Assembly: GCA_945877355.1 (NCBI GenBank)
Contig: CAMCRT010000003.1
Location: 1 to 64,000, forward strand
Length of the DNA stretch: 64,000 nucleotides
DNA from: an uncultured Mitsuokella sp.
GTDB lineage: Bacteria > Bacillota > Negativicutes > Selenomonadales > Selenomonadaceae
Direction of reading: 5' to 3'
Shown here: in pieces, positions 23,978-32,386 of the stretch
Layout: each line of letters opens with the position of its first letter
Numbering within the stretch: the stretch's first letter is position 1
Notes under the pieces: generated by a model
What the model saw: the letters and a program-made list of their open reading frames with translations, nothing else
Database searches by the model: none
Told to the model about the DNA's origin: nothing
Program-made: the position numbers and the translations under genes

Positions 23978-24541
23978 TTAGAGTGCACCGACGAGGTCGA
24001 GGCTCGGCTTCAGGGTCTTTTCGCCCGGCTGCCACTTGGCGGGGCAGACCTGGTCGCCGTGCTCTGCCACGAACTTCGAGGCCTGGAGCTTGCGGAAGAG
24101 CTCGTCAGCGTTGCGTCCCACGTTGCCGGCATTGACCTCGTAGGCCACGATGCGGCCCTGGGGATTCACGATGAAGGTGGCGCGCTCTGCCGTGCCATCC
24201 TCCTCGATGAGCACCCCGAAATCATCGGAGAGCACATGGGTGGGATCCGCCAGCATGGGGTAGGTGATGTTCTTCACCCGTTCCGAGTGGTCGTGCCAGG
24301 CCTTGTGGACGAAGTGGGTATCCGTGGAGACGGAATAGATCTCGCAGCCCTCTGCCTGGAACTTTGCATAGTTGTTCTGCAGGTCCTCCAGCTCCGTCGG
24401 GCAGATGAAGGTGAAGTCTGCCGGATAGAAGAAGAATACGCTCCACTTGCCCAGCACGTCCTTCTTCGAGACCGTGTGGAATTCATTGTTCTGGAAAGCA
24501 TAGACTGTGAAATCGCCAATTTCCTTGTTGATAAGCGACAT
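23978..24541 (-). CDS. ahpC: Peroxiredoxin AhpC
   Basis: Typical 2-Cys peroxiredoxin reducing peroxides. 187 residues. Peroxidatic Cys in FYPADFTFICPTEL, resolving Cys in DQVCPAKWQPG, plus SVSTDTHFVHKAWH. RBS AAGGAGA precedes the ATG. No ahpF reductase gene is adjacent. Confidence 0.96.
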   Translation of the reverse strand: MSLINKEIGDFTVYAFQNNEFHTVSKKDVLGKWSVFFFYPADFTFICPTELEDLQNNYAKFQAEGCEIYSVSTDTHFVHKAWHDHSERVKNITYPMLADPTHVLSDDFGVLIEEDGTAERATFIVNPQGRIVAYEVNAGNVGRNADELFRKLQASKFVAEHGDQVCPAKWQPGEKTLKPSLDLVGAL

Positions 24542-24598
24542 GGAATATCTCTCCTTTTTTATAAAGCAATCAGTGGGATAAAAGCTTCTCTATACCTA

Positions 24599-25117
24599 TC
24601 ACTCGTCCTCTGCGGAGGTGAATACATCCTCCTCGAGGCGCATGAGCAAATAGCAGTAGTCGGACAGGCGGTTGAGGTAGAGGCGGTCGCTGTCGGCGAC
24701 GCTCTCCTCCTTGGCCAGGCGAAGGGCCATGCGCTCGGCACGGCGGGTGACGGTGCGGGCCGCATCCAGCATGGCGCCGCCCTTCGTGTCGCCCGGCACG
24801 ATGAAGCTCGTCTGCTCCGGGAGATCCTCCTCGATCTTCTCGATCTCCGCCTCCATGGCCTTCACGTCCTCCATGGTGATGCTAGGGTCTCGGTTCAGGC
24901 TCGCAAAGTCTGCCATGAGATGGGGAATCTTTTTCTGGACGGCCAGCACCCGATCGGCGACCTCCTGCTTTTCCGCAAAGGCGCGGGCAGCGGCGAGGGC
25001 GGAATCCACCTCGTCGATGGTGCCATAGACCTCCACCCGGAGGGAATCCTTATCGACCCGCTCCCCTGTGTAGAGGCTTGTCTGGCCCTTGTCTCCTATC
25101 TTTGTTGTCACGGACAT
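24599..25117 (-). CDS. Corrinoid adenosyltransferase, PduO type
   Basis: Transfers adenosyl from ATP to cob(I)alamin, making coenzyme B12. 172 residues, five-helix bundle. The ATP-binding N-terminus TKIGDKGQTSLYTGERV, VEVYGTIDEVDS and the RRAERMALRLAKEE / LYLNRLSDYCYLLMR blocks are diagnostic. It lies between ndk and ahpC, probably co-transcribed with ndk. Confidence 0.94.
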   Translation of the reverse strand: MSVTTKIGDKGQTSLYTGERVDKDSLRVEVYGTIDEVDSALAAARAFAEKQEVADRVLAVQKKIPHLMADFASLNRDPSITMEDVKAMEAEIEKIEEDLPEQTSFIVPGDTKGGAMLDAARTVTRRAERMALRLAKEESVADSDRLYLNRLSDYCYLLMRLEEDVFTSAEDE

Positions 25118-25150
25118 ACGCTCATCTCCCTTTTCCCTACGTTTCTGCCG

Positions 25151-25588
25151 TCAATCTGGAATGGTATAGGTCTCGTCGAAGATCTCCATGGCACTGAAGA
25201 AGTTCTTGATCTCCCGGGCGGCGCTTTCCGGGCTGTCGGAGGCGTGGACGGCGTTGCGGCTGCCATTGGCGGCGTAGAGCTTGCGGATGGTGCCCTCCTC
25301 CGCGTCCTTCGGGTTCGTCTTGCCATTGAGACGCCGGACGCGCGTAATGGCATCCTCCCCCTCGAGGACCATGGCGAGGATGGGGCCGCTCGTCATGAAG
25401 CCCACGAGGTCCCCATAGTAGGGGCGGCCGATATGCTCCTCGTAGTGGAGCGAGGCGAGGTGCTCGTCCATCTTGACTTCCTTCATGGCGACGATGCGGA
25501 GGCCTTCCTCCTCGTAGCGCTTTATGATGTCGCCCACGTGATGCTTCGAGAAGGCATCGGGCTTTATGAGTACGAGTGTCTTTTCCAT
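25151..25588 (-). CDS. ndk: Nucleoside diphosphate kinase
   Basis: 145 residues. TLVLIKPDAF at the N-terminus and the phospho-histidine motif RNAVHASDSPESA are intact. RBS GAGGAGG. It begins 11 bases after the carbonic-anhydrase-like gene, so both are one transcription unit. Confidence 0.97.
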   Translation of the reverse strand: MEKTLVLIKPDAFSKHHVGDIIKRYEEEGLRIVAMKEVKMDEHLASLHYEEHIGRPYYGDLVGFMTSGPILAMVLEGEDAITRVRRLNGKTNPKDAEEGTIRKLYAANGSRNAVHASDSPESAAREIKNFFSAMEIFDETYTIPD

Positions 25589-25599
25589 TTGCGTCCTCC

Positions 25600-26118
25600 T
25601 CAGAGCAGTTCCACGCGATAGTTGTCCGCCACCTCATGGTAGCGCTCGGCAGAGGCCTTGAGAGCCTGGATCTCATCGTCCCGCAGCGCCCGGACAATCT
25701 GGGCCGGGTTGCCGAAGACGAGGGAGTTCGACGGGATCTTCTTGTGCTGGGTCAGAAGAGTGCCGGCGCCGATGATAACATTGTCACCGATTTCGGAGTA
25801 CCCCAGGAGGATAGAACCCATGCCGACGAGGCAGTTGTTGCCGATCTTCGAGCAATGCAGGATGGCATTGTGGCCGATGATGACATTATCCCCGATGATG
25901 GTGGGCGTGTCCATCATGACATGGACGGTGGCATTGTCCTGGATATTCGTGAACTTGCCGATGCGCACGGGCTGGAAGTCCCCCCGCACGATGGTGCTGA
26001 ACCACAGGCTCGAGCCCTCGCCAATCTCCACATCGCCCACGACGACAGCCGTGGGAGCCATGAATACGCTGCCATCAATCTTAGGAGAAACACCCTTGTA
26101 GGGAATTATCGTTGCCAA
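25600..26118 (-). CDS. Gamma-carbonic anhydrase family protein
   Basis: 172 residues of left-handed beta-helix hexapeptide repeats (VVVGDVEIGEGS, IRGDF-like VRGDFQPVRIG, VIIGHNAILH, IGNNCLVGMGS). The putative zinc histidines lie in NATVH and GHNAILH. The family (YrdA/PaaY/CaiE-like) is often annotated as carbonic anhydrase, but activity varies. The TTG start at 26118 has AAGGAG 8 bases upstream. Confidence 0.88.
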   Translation of the reverse strand: MATIIPYKGVSPKIDGSVFMAPTAVVVGDVEIGEGSSLWFSTIVRGDFQPVRIGKFTNIQDNATVHVMMDTPTIIGDNVIIGHNAILHCSKIGNNCLVGMGSILLGYSEIGDNVIIGAGTLLTQHKKIPSNSLVFGNPAQIVRALRDDEIQALKASAERYHEVADNYRVELL

Positions 26119-26231
26119 TTCTATCGCTCCTTCCGCTAGAATGCCTATAGAAAGTATACAAACTATTTTGTTCTTACATCTATGTGTATTCCATGGAAAG
26201 TATCATTTTCCTGCAAATTCACAAAATTTAA

Positions 26232-27479
26232 TTACAGTTCTTTTTCCTTTACACCCTGCTGGAGGCTGTGAAAGCATTTGACCCGTTGCTGCCAAAGCCA
26301 TTCGCGGATCTTCGGGCCTGTGAGATGGCTTGGTGCGTCCGCTCCCCTGATGGAAAGCATGGCACTTAGATACTTCTCCCCATGCTCCAGATATTCCGGC
26401 AGATGGCCGTTCCCATCGGCCCGGATGACCGCGCAGAATTCCGAAAGGGAAAGTCCGGAGCCCTCAATGGAAAGAAGCAGCTCTGCCTGCTTCGCCTGCT
26501 TCGTAATGCGAGGCGTCCTCATGTGCTCCCTTATGACGAAGCTGGCCGCCTTGCGAAGGTTCACGGGGAGCGTCATGCGTTCATTCCACTTCTCCAGCAC
26601 GTCAAGCCCTGTCTTCTCGTGGCCGTAGTGATGGGGCAGCAGCTCCTTCGGCGTCACGCCCTTCCCGAGATCATGGGCGAGACCACAAAACCGGGCCTTG
26701 AGGCTATCCGTCTCCGCCGCCACCGTGTCGAGGACGATCATCGTATGGTTGTAGGCGTCCCCCTCCGGGTGGTACTCCACCGGCTGGGTCTGGCCGATGA
26801 GCGCGTGGATCTCCGGGAAAGTCACCTCCAGAAGATTTGCCCTCCGAAGGGCCTGGAAAAAGAGCGACGGGCGCGGCGCCGCAAGGGCCCGCATGAGCTC
26901 GCCATACATGCGCTCCGTGGGCTCCCCCTTTAGCTCCTCCCGGCACTCCTCCATATAGGCGTAGGTCCTATCCGTGATGGTGAAGGAGAACTCCGCCGCC
27001 TGCCGGGCAGCGCGGAGGGACCGCACCGGATCCTCCGTGAAGTGCTCCGACACGGCGTCGATGATGTGCCCCTCCACGTCCGCCTGGCCGCCAAAGGGGT
27101 CGATGAGCTTTCCCTCCGGCAGCTCGTAGGCCATGCTGTTCATGCGGGTATCCCGCCGGTAGAGATCCTCCTCCACGGTGACGGACGCGTCATAGTCCAC
27201 GGCAAAGCCCCGATAGCCCGCCCCCTGCTTCCGCTCCTTCCGGGCAAAGGCCACCTCCCGCAGGGAGCCGTCGATGTCCACGAGGCACACGGGAAAGCCC
27301 CGGCCCACGTATTTGACGACGGGGACGCTGGTCTCGAAGGCTTCGGGTGTGAGGCCGGACACCATGTAGTCCTTGTCGTGGGCTGCAAGCCCTCGGAGCT
27401 TGTCCCGTACCCAGCCGCCCACGAGGAATACGCGACCGCCGAGCTCGCGGACGCTCTCTGCAAATTCTCTTTCGGTCAT
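26232..27479 (-). CDS. cca: CCA tRNA nucleotidyltransferase with HD domain
   Basis: Class II CCA-adding enzyme of the Cca/PcnB family, 415 residues. The nucleotidyltransferase core has GGWVRDKLRG and DKDYMV (the metal-binding DxD), then RRDTRMNSMAYELPEGKLIDPFGGQADVEG. The neck and body follow, and an HD domain (FCGLAHDLGKGVTP) sits near residue 270, as in the E. coli enzyme. The ATG at 27479 has GGGAG upstream. Confidence 0.9.
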   Translation of the reverse strand: MTEREFAESVRELGGRVFLVGGWVRDKLRGLAAHDKDYMVSGLTPEAFETSVPVVKYVGRGFPVCLVDIDGSLREVAFARKERKQGAGYRGFAVDYDASVTVEEDLYRRDTRMNSMAYELPEGKLIDPFGGQADVEGHIIDAVSEHFTEDPVRSLRAARQAAEFSFTITDRTYAYMEECREELKGEPTERMYGELMRALAAPRPSLFFQALRRANLLEVTFPEIHALIGQTQPVEYHPEGDAYNHTMIVLDTVAAETDSLKARFCGLAHDLGKGVTPKELLPHHYGHEKTGLDVLEKWNERMTLPVNLRKAASFVIREHMRTPRITKQAKQAELLLSIEGSGLSLSEFCAVIRADGNGHLPEYLEHGEKYLSAMLSIRGADAPSHLTGPKIREWLWQQRVKCFHSLQQGVKEKEL

Positions 27480-27503
27480 GGGCACTCCCTTCCCTTTCAT
27501 GTT

Positions 27504-27544
27504 ATAGAAAAGGGATTGCCGCAGAAAGCTCTGCTGGCAATCCC
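27504..27544 (-). terminator. Intrinsic terminator after thrB
   Basis: On the minus strand GGGATTGCC / GGCAATCCC is followed by TTTTCTATAAC. It closes the hom-thrB unit. Confidence 0.87.
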
Positions 27545-27568
27545 GAATGATCCTGAGCTGAAATCCCC

Positions 27569-28507
27569 TTATCCTGCTCCATGCAGGACATGGGCCCCCT
27601 TCGTATCGAGGGTGAGCTGGAGGATTCGCGCGTTTACGTCGTGGGCAGCAAACTCCCGCTGCATGGCCTCCCCCACCGCCTCGTGGGCCTCGTCCCTTTC
27701 CTGCACGTAGGCGATGAGGCAGGGCCCGGCACCACTGAGACTTGCCCCGAGGGCGCCTGCCTTCCTCGCCGCCCGGAACACGTCGAACATTCCGGGGATG
27801 AGCTTTGCCCGGTAGGGCTGATGGAGCGCATCGCCGAAGGCCCCCCGGATGCGATGGGCATCGCCCCGGAGGAGGGATGCCACCAGCATGGAGGCCCGGC
27901 TCACATTGTAGACCGCATCCTTCATGGAGACGCTCTCCGGGAGCACCTGCCGGGCCGCCCGGGTCGATAGCGGGAAGTCCGGCACAGCCACCACCAGCCG
28001 CAGCCTGAGCTTCGGCAGGAAGGACAGGGTGTCCACATGGTGGCGGGAGACGGTGCTCACGGTGAAGCCGCCGTAGATGGCGGGCGCCACATTGTCGGGA
28101 TGGCCCTCGATGTCCGTGGCGAACTCCAGGAGCTCGTGGCGCTTGAACCTGTTATTTAGCAACACATTTGCCGCCTTGAGCCCTCCCACGATGGCCGTGG
28201 CACTGCTGCCGAGGCCCCTGGAGAGGGGCACATTGTTGTCCATCTCGATGCGGGCTCCCCGATAGGTCTTGTCCTCCCGGGCCTTTTCCAGGAGATAGCG
28301 GACGGAGCGCCACACGATATTGCGCTCATCCGTCGGGATATTCGCTGCCCCCTCGCCCCGGGTCACGATGGTGAGTCCCTCTTCCTTCGTCAGGGTGAGC
28401 TTCAGATCATTGTAGATGCTGCAGGCAAGCCCCAGGGCGTCGAAGCCCGCGCCGCAGTTGGCGCTTGTCCCGGGGACCCGCACCCGTACCGTATTCGTTT
28501 TGCTCAT
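27569..28507 (-). CDS. thrB: Homoserine kinase
   Basis: GHMP kinase phosphorylating homoserine for threonine synthesis. 312 residues. VRVPGTSANCGAGFDALG at the N-terminus, the ATP loop PLSRGLGSSATAIVGG near residue 93, and GASLSGAGPCLIAY near the C-terminus. The start overlaps the hom stop by 4 bases. Confidence 0.97.
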   Translation of the reverse strand: MSKTNTVRVRVPGTSANCGAGFDALGLACSIYNDLKLTLTKEEGLTIVTRGEGAANIPTDERNIVWRSVRYLLEKAREDKTYRGARIEMDNNVPLSRGLGSSATAIVGGLKAANVLLNNRFKRHELLEFATDIEGHPDNVAPAIYGGFTVSTVSRHHVDTLSFLPKLRLRLVVAVPDFPLSTRAARQVLPESVSMKDAVYNVSRASMLVASLLRGDAHRIRGAFGDALHQPYRAKLIPGMFDVFRAARKAGALGASLSGAGPCLIAYVQERDEAHEAVGEAMQREFAAHDVNARILQLTLDTKGAHVLHGAG

Positions 28508-29802
28508 TCCTGCTCACTTTCCACCCGGATGACATTTCGGACCTCGTCCACCACCGGGAGCTCGATCATGGCCGCCAGCGCCTCCCGCACGAGCTTGTGC
28601 TCCACCCGATGGGTGACGGCGACGATCTCCGCGTGCTCGGCGATATTGCGTCGGGTCTGGATGACGGACTTCAGGCTGACCCCCGCCTTGCCGAAGGTAG
28701 TGGCAATGGCGCCGAGGACGCCCGGCTTGTCATCCACGAGGAGGCGGATGTAGTAGCAGGACTCCACCTCATCGAGGGGACGGATGGGCTTCTCCTCATA
28801 GCAGGTGCAGAGGAGCTTGCCGCAGTTGTGGTTCTGGATATTGCGCGCCACCTCCACGATGTCGGCCACGACGGCGGAGGCGGTGGGAAGGCTCCCTGCC
28901 CCCTGGCCGTAGAACATGGCCTCGCCGATGGCGTTGCCTCGGACGAAGATGGCATTGTAGACCCCATTGACGGAGGAAAGGGGATGGGTCTGGGGGAGAA
29001 ATACAGGATGCACCCGCACGTCGATGCCCTTGCCCTCCGTGTCCTTGCCGATGGCCAGGAGCTTTATGACGTAGCCGAGATCCTTTGCATAGTCGATATC
29101 GGCCGGGGTAATCTTCGAGATGCCCTCCACGGACACATCCGAGAGATGGACCCGTGTGTTGAAGGCGATGGAGGCGAGGATCGCGGCCTTGCGCGCCGCA
29201 TCGAGGCCCTCCACGTCCGCTGTGGGGTCCGCCTCGGCATAGCCCTTTTCCTGGGCCTCCCGGAGGACGTCGTCGTAGCAGGAGCCCTCCTCCATCATCT
29301 TCGTGAGCATGTAGTTCGTCGTGCCATTGACGATGCCCATGATCTCCGTGATGCGGTTCGCCGTCAGGGAGTGCTTCAGGGGCGCGATGATGGGGATGCC
29401 GCCGCCGACGCTGGCCTCGAACTGGAAGTCCACGCCCTTTTTCTCAGCGCAGCCAAAGACATCCTGGCCGAACTGGGCCAGCACGTCCTTATTGGCGGTG
29501 ACGACATTCTTGCCCGCCTCCATGGCGCGGAGCATGTACTCCCGCGCCGGGTGCAGGCCGCCCATGACCTCCACGACGATGTCGATGTCCGGGTCGTTTA
29601 CGATAGTCTCAAAGTCCGTCGTGACCTGGAGCCCCTCGAGGACCGGCCGCTTCTTTGCAGCATCCCGCACGAGCACCGTCTTGATTGCAAGCCTCTTGCC
29701 GATGCGCTCCGTGAGAAGCCTTTCATTTTCCTTCAGAACGCGCACGACGCCCGAGCCGACTGTGCCCGAGCCCAGAAGTGCAATCTGTATGGTATCTTTC
29801 AT
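28504..29802 (-). CDS. hom: Homoserine dehydrogenase
   Basis: Reduces aspartate semialdehyde to homoserine. 432 residues: Rossmann start IALLGSGTVGSGVVRVL, catalytic domain with GIVNGTTNYMLTKM and DPTADVEGLDAARK, and a C-terminal ACT domain (near residues 350-430, DKPGVLGAIATTFGKAGVSL) that usually mediates threonine feedback. Middle gene of ACT protein-hom-thrB. Confidence 0.97.
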   Translation of the reverse strand: MKDTIQIALLGSGTVGSGVVRVLKENERLLTERIGKRLAIKTVLVRDAAKKRPVLEGLQVTTDFETIVNDPDIDIVVEVMGGLHPAREYMLRAMEAGKNVVTANKDVLAQFGQDVFGCAEKKGVDFQFEASVGGGIPIIAPLKHSLTANRITEIMGIVNGTTNYMLTKMMEEGSCYDDVLREAQEKGYAEADPTADVEGLDAARKAAILASIAFNTRVHLSDVSVEGISKITPADIDYAKDLGYVIKLLAIGKDTEGKGIDVRVHPVFLPQTHPLSSVNGVYNAIFVRGNAIGEAMFYGQGAGSLPTASAVVADIVEVARNIQNHNCGKLLCTCYEEKPIRPLDEVESCYYIRLLVDDKPGVLGAIATTFGKAGVSLKSVIQTRRNIAEHAEIVAVTHRVEHKLVREALAAMIELPVVDEVRNVIRVESEQE

Positions 29803-29821
29803 GTGGTCTTTCTTTCCCTTC

Positions 29822-30268
29822 TTATGATTGGCCCAATACCTCGAGGCGCTTCACCCCGTCCACCATACGCAGCTTGTCGAGGAGCGCCTCCAGGTCGATG
29901 GCGAGGTTTGCTGTCTCGATGGAGATCGTCGCATTGGCGACGCCCTGCAGGGGGATGCCCTGGTTGATGGTCATGATGCTGCCGGAGTCCGCCGAGATCG
30001 TGTTGAGCACGCTGGAGAGGACGCCCTTCTTGTGCTCCAGGAGGAGCGTCAGCGTCACGATCTTGTTCTGGCTCGCCTCGTAGAAGGGAAATACGTAGTC
30101 CTTGTACTTGTAGTAGGCGCTGCGGGAGAGATCCATGGACTCCACCGCCTCGTTGATGGTGCGGGCCTCGCCCCGCTTCAGCATTTCCTTGACCCGTATG
30201 GTCTTCTTGATGGCTTCTGGGAGGATCTCTTCCCGGACGAGGAAGAAATCGCTCTTTTCCTTGTTCAT
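29822..30268 (-). CDS. ACT domain protein (UPF0735 / PheB-like)
   Basis: 148 residues: an N-terminal helical region with a HTH look (ARTINEAVESMDLSRSAYYKYKD) and a C-terminal ACT domain (IVTLTLLLEHKKGVLSSVLN...). This family often sits before hom or thr genes and is thought to sense amino acids; the ligand is unknown. It ends 20 bases before hom. The leader contains a promoter and an attenuator-like terminator. Confidence 0.88.
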   Translation of the reverse strand: MNKEKSDFFLVREEILPEAIKKTIRVKEMLKRGEARTINEAVESMDLSRSAYYKYKDYVFPFYEASQNKIVTLTLLLEHKKGVLSSVLNTISADSGSIMTINQGIPLQGVANATISIETANLAIDLEALLDKLRMVDGVKRLEVLGQS

Positions 30269-30310
30269 CTATATGCCCCCTATTTGAATACGATTCAATG
30301 TTTTTGGAAC

Positions 30311-30344
30311 AACAAAAAGCCAGGCTGCAGGGGGCAGCCTGGCT
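30311..30344 (-). terminator. Terminator inside the ACT-hom-thrB leader
   Basis: On the minus strand AGCCAGGCTG / CAGCCTGGCT with a 7-base loop is followed by TTTTTGTTG. It lies between the promoter at 30378-30406 and the first gene, so it may be an attenuator; alternatively it ends plsY transcription, 100 bases upstream. Confidence 0.75.
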
Positions 30345-30377
30345 GGCAAGTCCCGTTCATGTAGCTTACGGAAAAAC

Positions 30378-30406
30378 ATTATACCATACCATGCGTACAG
30401 GGGCAA
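30378..30406 (-). promoter_or_regulatory. Promoter for ACT-hom-thrB
   Basis: On the minus strand TTGCCC - 17 bases - TATAAT. The start site near 30371 is only about 25 bases from the terminator hairpin. A 21-codon ORF (30360-30295) spans the hairpin but has no good RBS. Confidence 0.65.
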
Positions 30407-30448
30407 CAAGAATTGCTTTCAAATATCATATTTTCGTGACATTTGTTG

Positions 30449-31030
30449 TCAGATTTTATTCTCCGTGCCATTCAGCAGGCGACCGATATTCGACCGGTGC
30501 CGGACGACGATGAGGATGGCGGCGAGGACGCCGAAGACGGCGTAGGGCGAAGGATAGTCCATGGTGATGCCCAGTATCGCCACCACGATAGCCGCGACGC
30601 AGGAGCCCAGGGACACGTAGCGGGTGATGTACACGATGATGCTCCAGAGGATGAAGGCGATGAGGCTCACGGTGGGCATGAGCATGACGAGGACGCCGAG
30701 GCCCGTGGCCACGCCCTTGCCTCCCTTGAACTGCATAAGGAAGGAGAAGGAATGGCCCACGAGGGCAAAGATGGCTGCGAGCACCGCGACGACGGCCGAG
30801 TCCGACAGGTGCTGGGCTATGGCCACGGCGATGAGCCCCTTCAGAAAGTCGCAGAGAAATATGGTGATGCCTGCCTGCTTCCCGAGGGTGCGCCAAGCGT
30901 TCGTGGCGCCGATGTTGCCGCTGCCGTGATGGCGAAGGTCCGTGCGCCATATTCCCTTGCCCAGGATGAGCCCGAAGGGAATCGATCCCAACACATAGGC
31001 GATGATGCTTGAAAAAATTCCTGCCAGCAT
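30449..31030 (-). CDS. plsY: Glycerol-3-phosphate acyltransferase PlsY
   Basis: Membrane enzyme using acyl-phosphate for lysophosphatidic acid synthesis. 193 residues with about five membrane segments and the active-site motifs GSIPFGLILGK, GSGNIGATNAWRTLGK and GGKGVATGLGV. RBS GAGGAGG lies at the end of der; the genes are 3 bases apart. Confidence 0.96.
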   Translation of the reverse strand: MLAGIFSSIIAYVLGSIPFGLILGKGIWRTDLRHHGSGNIGATNAWRTLGKQAGITIFLCDFLKGLIAVAIAQHLSDSAVVAVLAAIFALVGHSFSFLMQFKGGKGVATGLGVLVMLMPTVSLIAFILWSIIVYITRYVSLGSCVAAIVVAILGITMDYPSPYAVFGVLAAILIVVRHRSNIGRLLNGTENKI

Positions 31031-31033
31031 GTT

Positions 31034-32362
31034 TTATTCCTCCTCTTCGCTCCGCTTCCGGACGATGAGCCGAAGCGGCGTTCCCTCAAAGCCGAAGTGC
31101 TCCCGAAGCTTGTTCTCGATGAAGCGCAGGTAGGAGAAGTGCATGAGCTCCGGGTCGTTGACGAATAGAATGAATTTCGGCGGACGGATGTCCACCTGGG
31201 TCATGAACAAGAGCTTGAGCTGCCGTCCCTTGTGCATGGGGGGCGGGTTGATGGAGACAGCGTCCCGGATGAGCTCGTTGAGGACGCTGGTCTTGATGCG
31301 CATGGACTGCTGCTCCGCCACGTAGCGCACCAGCTCCGTCACCCGGTTCACCCGCTGGCCCGTGAGGGCCGAGGCGTAGAGCACCGGCGCGTACTGGAGA
31401 AAGCCGATCTCGTCCCGCAGGTCGTCGGTGAAGCGCAGGGTGGATTTGTCGTCCTTATCCGGGTAGATATCCCACTTGTTGACAACGATGACGACACCCT
31501 TGCCGGACTCGTGGGCATAGCCGGCGATCTTCTTGTCCTGCTCCGTGATGCCCTCGGCGGCGTTTATCATCATGAGCACCACGTCGCATCGGTCGATGGC
31601 CCGGAGGGACCGCATGACGCTGTAGCGCTCCACCGCCTCCTCCACCTTGCCCCGGCGGCGCATGCCCGCCGTGTCGATGAGGGTGAACTTCACCCCGTCC
31701 TCCGTGAAGTGGGTGTCGATGGCATCCCGAGTGGTGCCGGGCACGTCGCTAACGATGACCCGCTCCTCCCCCAGCAGCTTGTTGACGATGGAGGACTTGC
31801 CCACATTCGGCCGGCCGATGACGGCGATGCGGATCTCGTCCTCGTCCCGCTCCTCCGCCTCGTGCTCCGGGAAAGCCGCCACGATGGCGTCCAGAAGGTC
31901 GCCGAGGTTCATGGCGTTCGACGCCGAGAGCGAGATGGGATCCCCGAGCCCCAGGTTGTAGAACTCATAGATGTCCGCCTCCCGCTGGGGGCTGTCGATC
32001 TTGTTGACCCCGAGGATGACGGGCTTCTTCGCCCGGCGGAGGATGGAGGCCACCTCCTCGTCCTGGGCGGTGAGGCCGGTGCGACCATCCACGAGAAAGA
32101 GGATCACATCCGCCTCCTCCATGGCGAGCTGAGCCTGCTGGCGCATGGAGGCCAGGATGTGGTTCGACTCGTCGAACTCGATGCCGCCGGTGTCAATCAT
32201 GGTGAACTCGTGGTCGAGCCAGGTAGCATCGAGATAGATGCGATCCCGGGTGACCCCTGGCATATCGTCCACGATGGACACCCGCTTCTTTCCGATCTTG
32301 TTAAACAGCGTGGACTTGCCGACATTCGGCCGCCCCACAATCGCTACGATAGGCTTGCTCAT
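31034..32362 (-). CDS. der: Ribosome-associated GTPase Der
   Basis: 50S assembly GTPase with two G domains. 442 residues. P-loops GRPNVGKSTLFNK near residue 8 and GRPNVGKSSIVNK near 184, with NKID and NKWD guanine motifs, and a C-terminal KH-like domain (FILFVNDPELMHFSYLRFIENKLRE). Confidence 0.98.
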   Translation of the reverse strand: MSKPIVAIVGRPNVGKSTLFNKIGKKRVSIVDDMPGVTRDRIYLDATWLDHEFTMIDTGGIEFDESNHILASMRQQAQLAMEEADVILFLVDGRTGLTAQDEEVASILRRAKKPVILGVNKIDSPQREADIYEFYNLGLGDPISLSASNAMNLGDLLDAIVAAFPEHEAEERDEDEIRIAVIGRPNVGKSSIVNKLLGEERVIVSDVPGTTRDAIDTHFTEDGVKFTLIDTAGMRRRGKVEEAVERYSVMRSLRAIDRCDVVLMMINAAEGITEQDKKIAGYAHESGKGVVIVVNKWDIYPDKDDKSTLRFTDDLRDEIGFLQYAPVLYASALTGQRVNRVTELVRYVAEQQSMRIKTSVLNELIRDAVSINPPPMHKGRQLKLLFMTQVDIRPPKFILFVNDPELMHFSYLRFIENKLREHFGFEGTPLRLIVRKRSEEEE

Positions 32363-32386
32363 GCTTCCCTCTTTTCCTTTCCCATA

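Noticed and set aside
30295..30360. Threonine leader peptide gene
   Set aside because: One Thr codon only and no usable RBS; kept as an open possibility in the finding, not as a feature.
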